From contig JAJEKV010000915.1 of NCBI GenBank assembly GCA_021234155.1, forward strand, positions 1-64,000: DNA of 64,000 bases, read 5' to 3'. Of the stretch, positions 50,368 to 60,562 are shown piece by piece (positions within the stretch are counted from its first letter, which is position 1; every line of letters begins with the position of its first letter). Both the position numbers and the translations under genes were made by a program. Origin of the DNA: Isoetes taiwanensis (Eukaryota > Streptophyta > Lycopodiopsida > Isoetales > Isoetaceae). A model generated the notes under the pieces. That model did no database searches and was not told the origin of the DNA. It saw only the letters and a list, made by a program, of their open reading frames with translations.

Positions 50368-51916
50368 TTAAATTATAATGGAATTTATAGATTTATGGAA
50401 AATAATTAAAAAAATACAAACTTGGAGTCTGTATTTTTTAATGAATTTAATAAATCCATCACAAAATATATAACAAAACGTCATCATAGGTACACAAACA
50501 GAATCAACCATATAGTTAAGTATTTTTGAAAAATCAAAAAAATGTTTTAAAACTATTAAAAAAAGCTGTATTATAAAAATAAAAATATTAAAAAAAATTT
50601 TTAAGATAAAACTAAGAATTTTTAATATTAATATACAAAATTTATTATTTTTATAATTATTAAAAAAATTAAAAGATTTATAATAAATAAAGAGAATTTC
50701 TAAACTTCCTGAAAAAGGTAATAAAAATAAAAAATAAAAAAAATAATAAAAGGTCGCTATTTGACCGGCAAAAATGTAAATATCCTCTGGAGGACACTGA
50801 CCCAACCAACCTAAAATTAGAAAATCTGCAATAATAGAAAAATAACAAATTTTAAAAAAGATTCTTGAACTAACATCTTTTGTTAAAGATGTATTTAAAA
50901 AAGGTAATAAAAATAAAACAAATAAAGAAAAAAACATGATTAAAATACCAGCAATTTTATGAGGAATAGAACGTAAAATGGCATAAAAAGGTAAAAAATA
51001 CCATTCTGGAACAATTTTTCTTAGTGTATGAATTTAATCGGCAACAAGATAATTGTTTGGATCTCCTAACCAATTAGGATAGTAGAATACAAAAATTGCA
51101 AAAACTAAAACAAATGACCAAAATGCAAATAAATCTTTTCCAAAAAAATATGGATAAAAAAAAATTTGATCTACTCCCGTATAATCATTACTTATTGGAG
51201 CACTTGATCCTTCTTTATGCAATAAAACTAAATGAATGAAAACCACTCCAACCATGACAAAAGGTAAAAAATCTATTCAAAGTAGGATTGTTAACAGTAA
51301 ATCCTCCCCAAAGCCATTCAACTATCGATTCACCAAATTTTGGAATTATACTAAACATACTTGTAATTACCGTTGCCCCCCAAAAACTCATTTGACCCCA
51401 AGGAAGAACGTACCCTAAAAAAGCAGTAGCCATCATTAATAAAAATAAAATAATGCCAGTAAACCATAAAAATTCACGAGGTTTTACATAAGAACTGTAA
51501 TATAAATTTCGTAAAATATGAGAATAAACTACAAAAAAAAACATAGATGCTCCATTCGAATGAATATAACGAATTAACCACCCGTTATTTACATCCCGCA
51601 TAATAAATTCGACTGATAGAAATGCCAAATCTATATGTGGTGTATAGAACATTGCTAAAAACAGTCCTGATACTATTTGAATTACTAAACTAAGTCCAGC
51701 TAAAGAACCAAAACTCCAAGTATAAGTTAAATTACTTGGGGTACTATAATATATCAAATGATTACTAAAAATTGAAAAAAAAATAATTTTATGACATCGA
51801 AAATATTTATTTATAAAAGTAAACACTGAAGTGTTTACTTTTATAAATAAATATTTAATGAACGTTAATTTTGGTAAAACTTTTTTTAAAATTATATTAA
51901 TATTATTATTAATCAT
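50368..51916 (-). pseudogene. cob: Cytochrome b, array copy 1 (tail A), stop codon and 17-bp deletion
   Basis: Complete in homology. An in-frame TAA at 51034-51036 replaces a Ser codon that the other copies keep, and the frame is broken near 51267 by a 17-bp deletion between direct repeats AAAGGTAAAAAA. After the conserved end of cob (Tyr-Lys-Ser-Phe-Asn-Phe-Phe) it has its own C-terminal extension of about 95 residues, ending at 50368, unlike those of the other copies. The palindrome centre (51828-51829) is GA instead of TC. Confidence 0.88.
51803..51854. repeat. 52-bp perfect palindrome in cob, inverted centre
   Basis: Two 25-bp arms (ending AAGTAAACACT) around a 2-base loop that reads GA here. 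In the other four copies it reads TC, which is the same hairpin flipped. It lies in the coding N-terminal extension of cob and changes one residue (Ser in this copy, Glu in the others). Confidence 0.92.
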
Positions 51917-51942
51917 TTTTTTTTTTTTTTTTATTAAAAAAT

Positions 51943-52018
51943 CTTTTTAATGGGATTTGAACCCATATTTATATACTTTAAAAAGTATTGTGTCTTACCA
52001 TTTTAGACGATAAAAAAG
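51943..52018 (-). tRNA. tRNA-Glu-like, array copy 1, altered anticodon arm
   Basis: Relative of tRNA-Glu at 26391-26460 with T arm ATGGG-TTCAAAT-CCCAT and a Glu-like D arm with an extra A/T base. The anticodon stem ATACT/AGTAT encloses only T and A bases, giving a six-base loop instead of seven. It is probably not a working tRNA-Glu. Confidence 0.55.
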
Positions 52019-52069
52019 AAATAAAAATTTTATATTTTATTTAATTTTTAAAGATAAAAAATAATTTTA

Positions 52070-52790
52070 ATAAACTTTTTTTAAAAAATACAAACTAAAG
52101 TAATCGGCATAAAACCATGCTGAATTCTACAAATTTCATAACATACACCATAAAAATAACCCATTTTTTTCTATAAATAAATTAATTTGATTTAATCTAC
52201 CTGGACAAGCATCTATTTTAACTCCAAACGATGGAATTGACCAAATTATGTAATACATCTATAGAAGTTATTAATAAACGTAAAAAAGTTTTAATAGGTA
52301 AAAGTCGTTTTGTTGTTTCAAGTAATCTAAAACTTCCATCTGAATTTATAGAAATTCCATCAATAATTAAAAGATAAGCTGTATATTTTAAAATTTTTTG
52401 GGTTGATTTTAAATTACAAGAAGTTTTAATTTTAAAAAATCAGTAATTTCATATGACCAAAACCACTGATGTCCAATTAGTTTTTTTATATTATATCCAT
52501 ATCTGGAGAGGTAGTTTCATCCATTGCATATAATAAAGTAAATGAAAGAATTGATAATATTAGTAAAATTAAAGCTGGAACTGATGTCCAGATAATTTCT
52601 AAATCTTTTGAATGAACAAATTTACGTTTTTCAATATTTTTAAATTCATTAAAATTAATTATAATATAATGCCCAACCCACAATTAATATAATAAAAGAA
52701 TAATAATTAGCAACAAATGTTGATTAAACTACTCTAAAATGTTTAATTGTATTGTGAGCTGTTTGGTTCTTGAAAATTTGTTTTTAAAAT
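52070..52790 (-). pseudogene. cox2: cox2, array copy 1, frameshifted
   Basis: Homology to cox2 over the full gene, with several frameshifts: an insertion after the Ile-Gly-His-Gln codons (52477-52496), a shorter run before the Thr/Ser codons (52440), a change in the codons for the Asp-Val-Leu-His region (52245) and an extra two bases near 52755. The longest open piece is 52683-52486. Non-functional as read. Confidence 0.85.
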
Positions 52791-52914
52791 AAAAATTATT
52801 TTTATTTATTTTTGATTTTTCTAAACTTTTTGTAAGTTTTATAAAAAGAATTATATTTTATATGTTTAAATCAATTCTTTTATTCGTTTTTTTATGAAGA
52901 GTGTAAATTAAAAT

Positions 52915-52990
52915 GTTAAAAATGGGATTTGAACCCATGAAAAATAAATAGGGTATGAGCCTATTGAGTGTACCAACTCTCCTTTTTAAC
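52915..52990 (-). tRNA. trnM: tRNA-Met(CAU), array copy
   Basis: Minus-strand cloverleaf: acceptor GTTAAAA with TTTTAAC, anticodon stem ATAGG/CCTAT with loop CTCATAC (CAU), T arm ATGGG-TTCAAAT-CCCAT. The variable region is unusually long (about nine bases). Copies at 55793, 58684 and 61427 look the same. Confidence 0.8.
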
Positions 52991-53029
52991 TAAAATTTAT
53001 ATATATATATATATATAAATTAAAAAAAA

Positions 53030-53200
53030 TAATTTGAAATTATTAAAAAAATTATAACAGCATAGAATGCCCAAAGTAAAAGAACTTCCCAAAATGCAAA
53101 TATAAATCGTGGATTCTTTCGTTTTGATCGAATTTCAATCTCACGATCATTAATCCACGCATCTATTTTTTTTCCCATTCTTTTAACAAATGAAAAAAAA
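53030..53200 (-). CDS. Small membrane-anchored ORF downstream of cob, copy 1
   Basis: About 52 codons starting with Met-Gly-Lys-Lys-Ile-Asp-Ala-Trp-Ile-Asn, a charged segment (Asp-Arg-Glu-Ile-Glu-Ile-Arg-Ser-Lys-Arg) and one C-terminal membrane helix. Conserved in the units at 55915, 58790 and, with changes, 61545. Function unknown; it may be an alternative cob tail or a separate gene. Confidence 0.45.
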
Positions 53201-53226
53201 AATAGTAATTATTGAATTTTTTTAAT

Positions 53227-54793
53227 TTATTTTATCATAAAAATATAAATTAAAAAAATTAAAATAACTACCAGTTTTGACTCTTTTCTTAAAAAAAAAT
53301 AAATTTCTTTTAAATAAAGAGGTATAAAAAATTTAGTTGCATCAATAAGAAAAAAAACTTTTGTTATGGCGTCATCGCGCTCAATAACTGTTAAAATAAA
53401 AAGCAATATTGTTAATACTAATAAACTTAGTATTAACAATATAAAACGAACTAATAAAAATAATAAAAATAAAATATAGTAAAATTTGTTAAAAAAATCT
53501 TCAAGATCATCCAATAATTTTTTAATTATTGAATTACTAAAAAAATTAAAAGATTTATAATAAATAAAGAGAATTTCTAAACTTCCTGAAAAAGGTAATA
53601 AAAATAAAAAATAAAAAAAATAATAAAAGGTCGCTATTTGACCGGCAAAAATGTAAATATCCTCTGGAGGACACTGACCCAACCAACCTAAAATTAGAAA
53701 ATCTGCAATAATAGAAAAATAACAAATTTTAAAAAAGATTCTTGAACTAACATCTTTTGTTAAAGATGTATTTAAAAAAGGTATTAAAAACAAAACAAAT
53801 AAAGAAAAAAACATGATTAAAATACCAGCAATTTTATGAGGAATAGAACGTAAAATGGCATAAAAAGGTAAAAAATACCATTCTGGAACAATTTTTCTTG
53901 GTGTATGAATTGAATCTGCAACAAGATAATTGTTTGGATCTCCTAACCAATTAGGATAGTAGAATACAAAAATTGCAAAAACTAAAACAAATGACCAAAA
54001 TGCAAATAAATCTTTTCCAAAAAAATATGGATAAAAAAAAATTTGATCTACTTCCGTAGAATCATTACTTATTGGAGCACTTGATCCTTCTTTATGCAAT
54101 AAAACTAAATGAATGAAAACCACTCCAACCATGACAAAAGGTAAAAAATCTACTCAAAGTAGGATTGTTAACAGTAAATCCTCCCCAAAGCCATTCAACT
54201 ATCGATTGACCAAATTTTGGAATTATACTAAACATACTTGTAATTACCGTTGCCCCCCAAAAACTCATTTGACCCCAAGGAAGAACATACCCTAAAAAAG
54301 CAGTAGCCATCATTAATAAAAATAAAATAATGCCAGTAAACCATAAAAATTCACGAGGTTTTACATAAGAACTGTAATATAAATTTCGTAAAATATGAGA
54401 ATAAACTACAAAAAAAAACATAGATGCTCCATTCGAATGAATATAACGAATTAACCACCCGTTATTTACATCCCGCATAATAAATTCGACTGATAGAAAT
54501 GCCAAATCTATATGTGGTGTATAGAACATTGCTAAAAACAATCCTGATACTATTTGAATTACTAAACTAAGTCCAGCCAAAGAACCAAAACTCCAAGTAT
54601 AAGTTAAATTACTTGGGGTACTATAATATATCAAATGATTACTAAAAATTGAAAAAAAAATAATTTTATGACATCGAAAATATTTATTTATAAAAGTAAA
54701 CACTTCAGTGTTTACTTTTATAAATAAATATTTAATGAACGTTAATTTTGGTAAAACTTTTTTTAAAATTATATTAATATTATTATTAATCAT
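53227..54793 (-). pseudogene. cob: Cytochrome b, array copy 2 (tail B), 17-bp deletion
   Basis: Identical to the intact copies over almost all of the gene, except for the same 17-bp deletion as copy 1 near 54145, which splits it into a 233-codon and a 301-codon stretch. The C-terminal tail (tail B, about 100 residues after Tyr-Lys-Ser-Phe-Asn-Phe-Phe) begins with an Ile-Ile-Lys-Lys-Leu-Leu-Asp-Asp-Leu module and ends in hydrophobic helices. It also contains a Ser-to-Arg-type substitution relative to copy 3 near the deletion. Confidence 0.88.
54680..54731. repeat. 52-bp perfect palindrome in cob, TC centre
   Basis: Same palindrome as at 51803-51854, with the TC centre found in four of five array copies. 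Confidence 0.92.
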
Positions 54794-54820
54794 TTTTTTT
54801 TTTTTTTTTTATTAAAAAAT

Positions 54821-54896
54821 CTTTTTAATGGGATTTGAACCCATATTATATATACTTTAAAAAGTATTGTGTCTTACCATTTTAGACGATAAAAAG
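54821..54896 (-). tRNA. tRNA-Glu-like, array copy 2
   Basis: As at 51943-52018, with the same A/T-only anticodon loop. Not expected to decode Glu. Confidence 0.55.
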
Positions 54897-54944
54897 AAAT
54901 AAAAATTTTTATATTTTATTTAATTTTTTAAAGATAAAAAATAA

Positions 54945-55670
54945 TTTAATAAACTTTCTTTTAAAATACAAACTAAAGTAATCGGCATAAAACCATGCTG
55001 AATTCTACAAATTTCATAACATACACCATAAAAATAACCCATTTTTTTCTATAAATAAATTAATTTGATTTAATCTACCTGGACAAGCATCTATTTTAAC
55101 TCCAAACGATGGAATTGACCAAATTATGTAATACATCTATAGAAGTTATTAATAAACGTAAAAAAGTTTTAATAGGTAAAAGTCGTTTTGTTGTTTCAAG
55201 TAATCTAAAACTTCCATCTGAATTTATAGAAATTCCATCAATAATTAAAAGATAAGCTGTATATTTTAAAATTTTTTGGGTTGATTTTAAATTACAAGAA
55301 GTTTTAATTTTAAAAAATCAGTAATTTCATATGACCAAAACCACTGATGTCCAATTAGTTTTTTTATATTATATCCATATCTGGAGAGGTAGTTTCATCC
55401 ATTGCATATAATAAAGTAAATGAAAGAATTGATAATATTAGTAAAATTAAAGCTGGAACTGATGTCCAGATAATTTCTAAATCTTTTGAATGAACAAATT
55501 TACGTTTTTCAATATTTTTAAATTCATTAAAATTAATTATAATATAATGCCCAACCCACAATTAATATAATAAAAGAATAATAATTAGCAACAAATGTTG
55601 ATTAAACTACTCTAAAATGTTTAATTGTATTGTGAGCTGTTTGGTTCTTGAAAATTTGTTTTTAAAATAA
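54945..55670 (-). pseudogene. cox2: cox2, array copy 2, frameshifted
   Basis: Nearly identical to copy 1 and carries the same insertion (near 55355-55374) and frameshifts. The shared lesions show that the damaged unit itself was duplicated. Confidence 0.85.
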
Positions 55671-55792
55671 AAATTATTTTTATTTATTTTTGATTTTTCT
55701 AAACTTTTTGTAAGTTTTATAAAAAGAATTATATTTTATATGTTTAAATCAATTCTTTTATTCGTTTTTTTATGAAGAGTGTAAATTAAAAT

Positions 55793-55868
55793 GTTAAAAA
55801 TGGGATTTGAACCCATGAAAAATAAATAGGGTATGAGCCTATTGAGTGTACCAACTCTCCTTTTTAAC
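55793..55868 (-). tRNA. trnM: tRNA-Met(CAU), array copy
   Basis: Same cloverleaf as at 52915-52990. Confidence 0.8.
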
Positions 55869-55914
55869 TAAAATTTATATATATATATATATATATATAA
55901 ATTAAAAAAAATAA

Positions 55915-56085
55915 TTTGAAATTATTAAAAAAATTATAACAGCATAGAATGCCCAAAGTAAAAGAACTTCCCAAAATGCAAATATAAATCGTGGATTCTT
56001 TCGTTTTGATCGAATTTCAATCTCACGATCATTAATCCACGCATCTATTTTTTTTCCCATTCTTTTAACAAATGAAAAAAAAAAT
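55915..56085 (-). CDS. Small membrane-anchored ORF downstream of cob, copy 2
   Basis: Same 52-codon frame as at 53030-53200, with no stop or frameshift. It lies between cob tail B and tRNA-Met. Confidence 0.45.
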
Positions 56086-56108
56086 AGTAATTATTGAATT
56101 TTTTTAAT

Positions 56109-57692
56109 TTATTTTATCATAAAAATATAAATTAAAAAAATTAAAATAACTACCAGTTTTGACTCTTTTCTTAAAAAAAAATAAATTTCTTTTAAATAAA
56201 GAGGTATAAAAAATTTAGTTGCATAAATAAGAAAAAAAACTTTTGTTATGGCGTCATCACGCTCAATAACTGTTAAAATAAAAAGCAATATTGTTAATAC
56301 TAATAAACTTAGTATTAACAATATAAAACGAATTAATAAAAATAATAAAAAGAAAATATAGTAAAATTTGTTAAAAAAATCTTCAAGATCATCCAATAAT
56401 TTTTTAATTATTGAATTACTAAAAAAATTAAAAGATTTATAATAAATAAAGAGAATTTCTAAACTTCCTGAAAAAGGTAATAAAAATAAAAAATAAAAAA
56501 AATAATAAAAGGTCGCTATTTGACCGGCAAAAATGTAAATATCCTCTGGAGGACACTGACCCAACCAACCTAAAATTAGAAAATCTGCAATAATAGAAAA
56601 ATAACAAATTTTAAAAAAGATTCTTGAACTAACATCTTTTGTTAAAGATGTATTTAAAAAAGGTATTAAAAACAAAACAAATAAAGAAAAAAACATGATT
56701 AAAATACCAGCAATTTTATGAGGAATAGAACGTAAAATGGCATAAAAAGGTAAAAAATACCATTCTGGAACAATTTTTCTTGGTGTATGAATTGAATCTG
56801 CAACAAGATAATTGTTTGGATCTCCTAACCAATTAGGATAGTAGAATACAAAAATTGCAAAAACTAAAACAAATGACCAAAATGCAAATAAATCTTTTCC
56901 AAAAAAATATGGATAAAAAAAAATTTGATCTACTCCCGTAGAATCATTACTTATTGGAGCACTTGATCCTTCTTTATGCAATAAAACTAAATGAATGAAA
57001 ACCACTCCAACCATGACAAAAGGTAAAAAAAAATGAAAGGTAAAAAATCTATTCAAAGTAGGATTGTTAACAGTAAATCCTCCCCAAAGCCATTCAACTA
57101 TCGATTGACCAAATTTTGGAATTATACTAAACATACTTGTAATTACCGTTGCCCCCCAAAAACTCATTTGACCCCAAGGAAGAACGTATCCTAAAAAAGC
57201 AGTAGCCATCATTAATAAAAATAAAATAATGCCAGTAAACCATAAAAATTCACGAGGTTTTACATAAGAACTGTAATATAAATTTCGTAAAATATGAGAA
57301 TAAACTACAAAAAAAAACATAGATGCTCCATTCGAATGAATATAACGAATTAACCACCCGTTATTTACATCCCGCATAATAAATTCGACTGATAGAAATG
57401 CCAAATCTATATGTGGTGTATAGAACATTGCTAAAAACAGTCCTGATACTATTTGAATTACTAAACTAAGTCCAGCTAAAGAACCAAAACTCCAAGTATA
57501 AGTTAAATTACTTGGGGTACTATAATATATCAAATGATTACTAAAAATTGAAAAAAAAATAATTTTATGACATCGAAAATATTTATTTATAAAAGTAAAC
57601 ACTTCAGTGTTTACTTTTATAAATAAATATTTAATGAACGTTAATTTTGGTAAAACTTTTTTTAAAATTATATTAATATTATTATTAATCAT
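56109..57692 (-). CDS. cob: Cytochrome b, array copy 3, intact, long tail B
   Basis: Complex III core subunit, open over 527 residues. The Cob core (about residues 55-405) has the heme-binding His in [13 protein letters not shown] and His-Ile-Leu-Arg-Asn, Pro-Glu-Trp-Tyr-Phe-Leu-Pro-Phe-Tyr-Ala-Ile-Leu, and Phe-Trp-Gly-Ala-Thr-Val-Ile-Thr. A normal Cob has about 380-390 residues: here an N-terminal extension of about 45 residues includes the palindrome-coded stretch, and tail B adds about 100 residues (Lys-Leu-Leu-Asp-Asp-Leu-Glu-Asp module, then hydrophobic and basic parts). Two intact copies exist in the window, this one and 59020-60432. Confidence 0.93.
   Translation of the reverse strand: MINNNINIILKKVLPKLTFIKYLFIKVNTEVFTFINKYFRCHKIIFFSIFSNHLIYYSTPSNLTYTWSFGSLAGLSLVIQIVSGLFLAMFYTPHIDLAFLSVEFIMRDVNNGWLIRYIHSNGASMFFFVVYSHILRNLYYSSYVKPREFLWFTGIILFLLMMATAFLGYVLPWGQMSFWGATVITSMFSIIPKFGQSIVEWLWGGFTVNNPTLNRFFTFHFFLPFVMVGVVFIHLVLLHKEGSSAPISNDSTGVDQIFFYPYFFGKDLFAFWSFVLVFAIFVFYYPNWLGDPNNYLVADSIHTPRKIVPEWYFLPFYAILRSIPHKIAGILIMFFSLFVLFLIPFLNTSLTKDVSSRIFFKICYFSIIADFLILGWLGQCPPEDIYIFAGQIATFYYFFYFLFLLPFSGSLEILFIYYKSFNFFSNSIIKKLLDDLEDFFNKFYYIFFLLFLLIRFILLILSLLVLTILLFILTVIERDDAITKVFFLIYATKFFIPLYLKEIYFFLRKESKLVVILIFLIYIFMIK
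57579..57630. repeat. 52-bp perfect palindrome in cob, TC centre
   Basis: Same palindrome as at 54680-54731, here inside an intact cob. Confidence 0.92.
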
Positions 57693-57721
57693 TTTTTTTT
57701 TTTTTTTTTTTATTAAAAAAT

Positions 57722-57795
57722 CTTTTTAATGGGATTTGAACCCATATTATATACTTTAAAAAGTATTGTGTCTTACCATTTTAGACGATAAAAAG
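57722..57795 (-). tRNA. tRNA-Glu-like, array copy 3
   Basis: As at 51943-52018, shortened by two A/T bases in the variable region. A/T-only anticodon loop. Confidence 0.55.
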
Positions 57796-57839
57796 AAATA
57801 AAAATTTTTATATTTTATTTAATTTTTTAAAGATAAAAA

Positions 57840-58565
57840 ATAATTTAATAAACTTTCTTTTAAAATACAAACTAAAGTAATCGGCATAAAACCATGCTGA
57901 ATTCTACAAATTTCATAACATACACCATAAAAATAACCCATTTTTTTCTATAAATAAATTAATTTGATTTAATCTACCTGGACAAGCATCTATTTTAACT
58001 CCAAACGATGGAATTGACCAAATTATGTAATACATCTATAGAAGTTATTAATAAACGTAAAAAAGTTTTAATAGGTAAAAGTCGTTTTGTTGTTTCAAGT
58101 AATCTAAAACTTCCATCTGAATTTATAGAAATTCCATCAATAATTAAAAGATAAGCTGTATATTTTAAAATTTTTTGGGTTGATTTTAAATTACAAGAAG
58201 TTTTAATTTTAAAAAATCAGTAATTTTATATGACCAAAATCACTGATGTCCAATTATTTTTATATCCATATCTGAAGAGGTAGTTTCATCCATTGCATAT
58301 AATAAAGTAAATGAAAGAATTGATAATATTAGTAAAATTAAAGCTGGAACTGATGTCCAGATAATTTCTAAATCTTTTGAATGAACAAATTTACGTTTTT
58401 CAATATTTTTAAATTCATTAAAATTAATTATAATATAATGCCCAACCCACAATTAATATAATAAAAGAATAATAATTAGCAACAAATGTTGATTAAACTA
58501 CTCTAAAATGTTTAATTGTATTGTGAGCTGTTTGGTTCTTGAAAATTTGTTTTTAAAATAAAAAT
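57840..58565 (-). pseudogene. cox2: cox2, array copy 3, frameshifted
   Basis: Like copies 1 and 2, but it lacks their insertion after the Ile-Gly-His-Gln codons (58245-58260 is normal) and has a Pro-to-Ser-type change (Ser-Ser-Asp-Met). Other frameshifts remain near 58205, 58075 and 58015, so it is still broken. Confidence 0.85.
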
Positions 58566-58683
58566 TATTTTTATTTATTTTTGATTTTTCTAAACTTTTT
58601 GTAAGTTTTATAAAAAGAATTATATTTTATATGTTTAAATCAATTCTTTTATTCGTTTTTTTATGAAGAGTGTAAATTAAAAT

Positions 58684-58759
58684 GTTAAAAATGGGATTTG
58701 AACCCATGAAAAATAAATAGGGTATGAGCCTATTGAGTGTACCAACTCTCCTTTTTAAC
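58684..58759 (-). tRNA. trnM: tRNA-Met(CAU), array copy
   Basis: Same cloverleaf as at 52915-52990. Confidence 0.8.
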
Positions 58760-58789
58760 TAAAATTTTATATATATATATATATATAAA

Positions 58790-58981
58790 TTAAAAAAAAT
58801 AATTTGAAATTATTAAAAAAATTATAACAGCATAGAATGCCCAAAGTAAAAGAACTTCCCAAAATGCAAATATAAATCGTGGATTCTTTCGTTTTGATCG
58901 AATTTCAATCTCACGATCATTAATCCACGCATCTATTTTTTTTCCCATTCTTTTAACAAATGAAAAAAACTTTAAGATCAT
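58790..58981 (-). CDS. Small membrane-anchored ORF downstream of cob, copy 3
   Basis: Open over 63 codons from an upstream ATG; the shared part starts at the internal Met-Gly-Lys-Lys. Just upstream, in another frame, lies a Lys-Lys-Leu-Leu-Asp-Asp-Leu-Lys module like the start of cob tail B, so the segment has the look of an unused cob tail left behind after tail C took its place. Confidence 0.48.
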   Translation of the reverse strand: MILKFFSFVKRMGKKIDAWINDREIEIRSKRKNPRFIFAFWEVLLLWAFYAVIIFLIISNYFF

Positions 58982-59019
58982 CCAATAATTTTTTAATTAT
59001 TTTAATTTTTTTTTTTAAT

Positions 59020-60432
59020 TTAATAAGTTATCAGGAAATAAATTACAAAAAGTATACAACTTAAATAAAAAAGAAATGTTGCTAACGTTAAAAAAAAAAA
59101 GTAAGAGTACTCCAGAAAAACTTTAAGATCCTTCCACAATTTCTTAATTTTTGAATTACTAAAAAAATTAAAAGATTTATAATAAATAAAAAGAATTTCT
59201 AAACTTCCTGAAAAAGGTAATAAAAATAAAAAATAAAAAAAATAATAAAAGGTCGCTATTTGACCGGCAAAAATGTAAATATCCTCTGGAGGACACTGAC
59301 CCAACCAACCTAAAATTAGAAAATCTGCAATAATAGAAAAATAACAAATTTTAAAAAAGATTCTTGAACTAACATCTTTTGTTAAAGATGTATTTAAAAA
59401 AGGTAATAAAAATAAAACAAATAAAGAAAAAAACATGATTAAAATACCAGCAATTTTATGAGGAATAGAACGTAAAATGGCATAAAAAGGTAAAAAATAC
59501 CATTCTGGAACAATTTTTAGTGGTGTATGAATTGAATCTGCAACAAGATAATTGTTTGGATCTCCTAACCAATTAGGATAGTAGAATACAAAAATTGCAA
59601 AAACTAAAACAAATGACCAAAATGCAAATAAATCTTTTCCAAAAAAATATGGATAAAAAAAAATTTGATCTACTCCCGTAGAATCATTACTTATTGGAGC
59701 ACTTGATCCTTCTTTATGCAATAAAACTAAATGAATGAAAACCACTCCAACCATGACAAAAGGTAAAAAAAAATGAAAGGTAAAAAATCTATTCAAAGTA
59801 GGATTGTTAACAGTAAATCCTCCCCAAAGCCATTCAACTATCGATTGACCAAATTTTGGAATTATACTAAACATACTTGTAATTACCGTTGCCCCCCAAA
59901 AACTCATTTGACCCCAAGGAAGAACGTATCCTAAAAAAGCAGTAGCCATCATTAATAAAAATAAAATAATGCCAGTAAACCATAAAAATTCACGAGGTTT
60001 TACATAAGAACTGTAATATAAATTTCGTAAAATATGAGAATAAACTACAAAAAAAAACATAGATGCTCCATTCGAATGAATATAACGAATTAACCACCCG
60101 TTATTTACATCCCGCATAATAAATTCGACTGATAGAAATGCCAAATCTATATGTGGTGTATAGAACATTGCTAAAAACAGTCCTGATACTATTTGAATTA
60201 CTAAACTAAGTCCAGCTAAAGAACCAAAACTCCAAGTATAAGTTAAATTACTTGGGGTACTATAATATATCAAATGATTACTAAAAATTGAAAAAAAAAT
60301 AATTTTATGACATCGAAAATATTTATTTATAAAAGTAAACACTTCAGTGTTTACTTTTATAAATAAATATTTAATGAACGTTAATTTTGGTAAAACTTTT
60401 TTTAAAATTATATTAATATTATTATTAATCAT
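59020..60432 (-). CDS. cob: Cytochrome b, array copy 4, intact, short tail C
   Basis: Open over 470 residues; identical to copy 3 in the core apart from a few substitutions (Leu for Arg in the Thr-Pro-Leu-Lys-Ile-Val-Pro-Glu-Trp segment). After Tyr-Lys-Ser-Phe-Asn-Phe-Phe it carries tail C of about 45 residues, beginning with Lys-Ile-Lys-Lys-Leu-Trp-Lys-Asp-Leu and ending in a hydrophobic stretch. It is the copy next to the only intact cox2, so it may be the working unit. Confidence 0.93.
   Translation of the reverse strand: MINNNINIILKKVLPKLTFIKYLFIKVNTEVFTFINKYFRCHKIIFFSIFSNHLIYYSTPSNLTYTWSFGSLAGLSLVIQIVSGLFLAMFYTPHIDLAFLSVEFIMRDVNNGWLIRYIHSNGASMFFFVVYSHILRNLYYSSYVKPREFLWFTGIILFLLMMATAFLGYVLPWGQMSFWGATVITSMFSIIPKFGQSIVEWLWGGFTVNNPTLNRFFTFHFFLPFVMVGVVFIHLVLLHKEGSSAPISNDSTGVDQIFFYPYFFGKDLFAFWSFVLVFAIFVFYYPNWLGDPNNYLVADSIHTPLKIVPEWYFLPFYAILRSIPHKIAGILIMFFSLFVLFLLPFLNTSLTKDVSSRIFFKICYFSIIADFLILGWLGQCPPEDIYIFAGQIATFYYFFYFLFLLPFSGSLEILFIYYKSFNFFSNSKIKKLWKDLKVFLEYSYFFFLTLATFLFYLSCILFVIYFLITY
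60319..60370. repeat. 52-bp perfect palindrome in cob, TC centre
   Basis: Same palindrome as at 57579-57630. Confidence 0.92.
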
Positions 60433-60463
60433 TTTTTTTTATTTTTTTTTTTATTAAAAAAAT

Positions 60464-60539
60464 CTTTTTAATGGGATTTGAACCCATATTTATATACTTT
60501 AAAAAAGTATTGTGTCTTACCAATTTAGACGATAAAAAG
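60464..60539 (-). tRNA. tRNA-Glu-like with UUU-reading loop, array copy 4
   Basis: Here the anticodon stem ATACT/AGTAT encloses a seven-base loop TTTTTAA, which would formally give anticodon UUU. The body is Glu-like. A proper tRNA-Lys exists at 23795-23868, so this is more likely an altered Glu copy or a base error than a second Lys gene. Confidence 0.55.
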
Positions 60540-60562
60540 AAATAAAAATTTTTATATTTTAT

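Noticed and set aside
60464-60539. A second tRNA-Lys(UUU)
   Set aside because: The body is that of tRNA-Glu and sister copies have a six-base loop; a proper tRNA-Lys is at 23795-23868.
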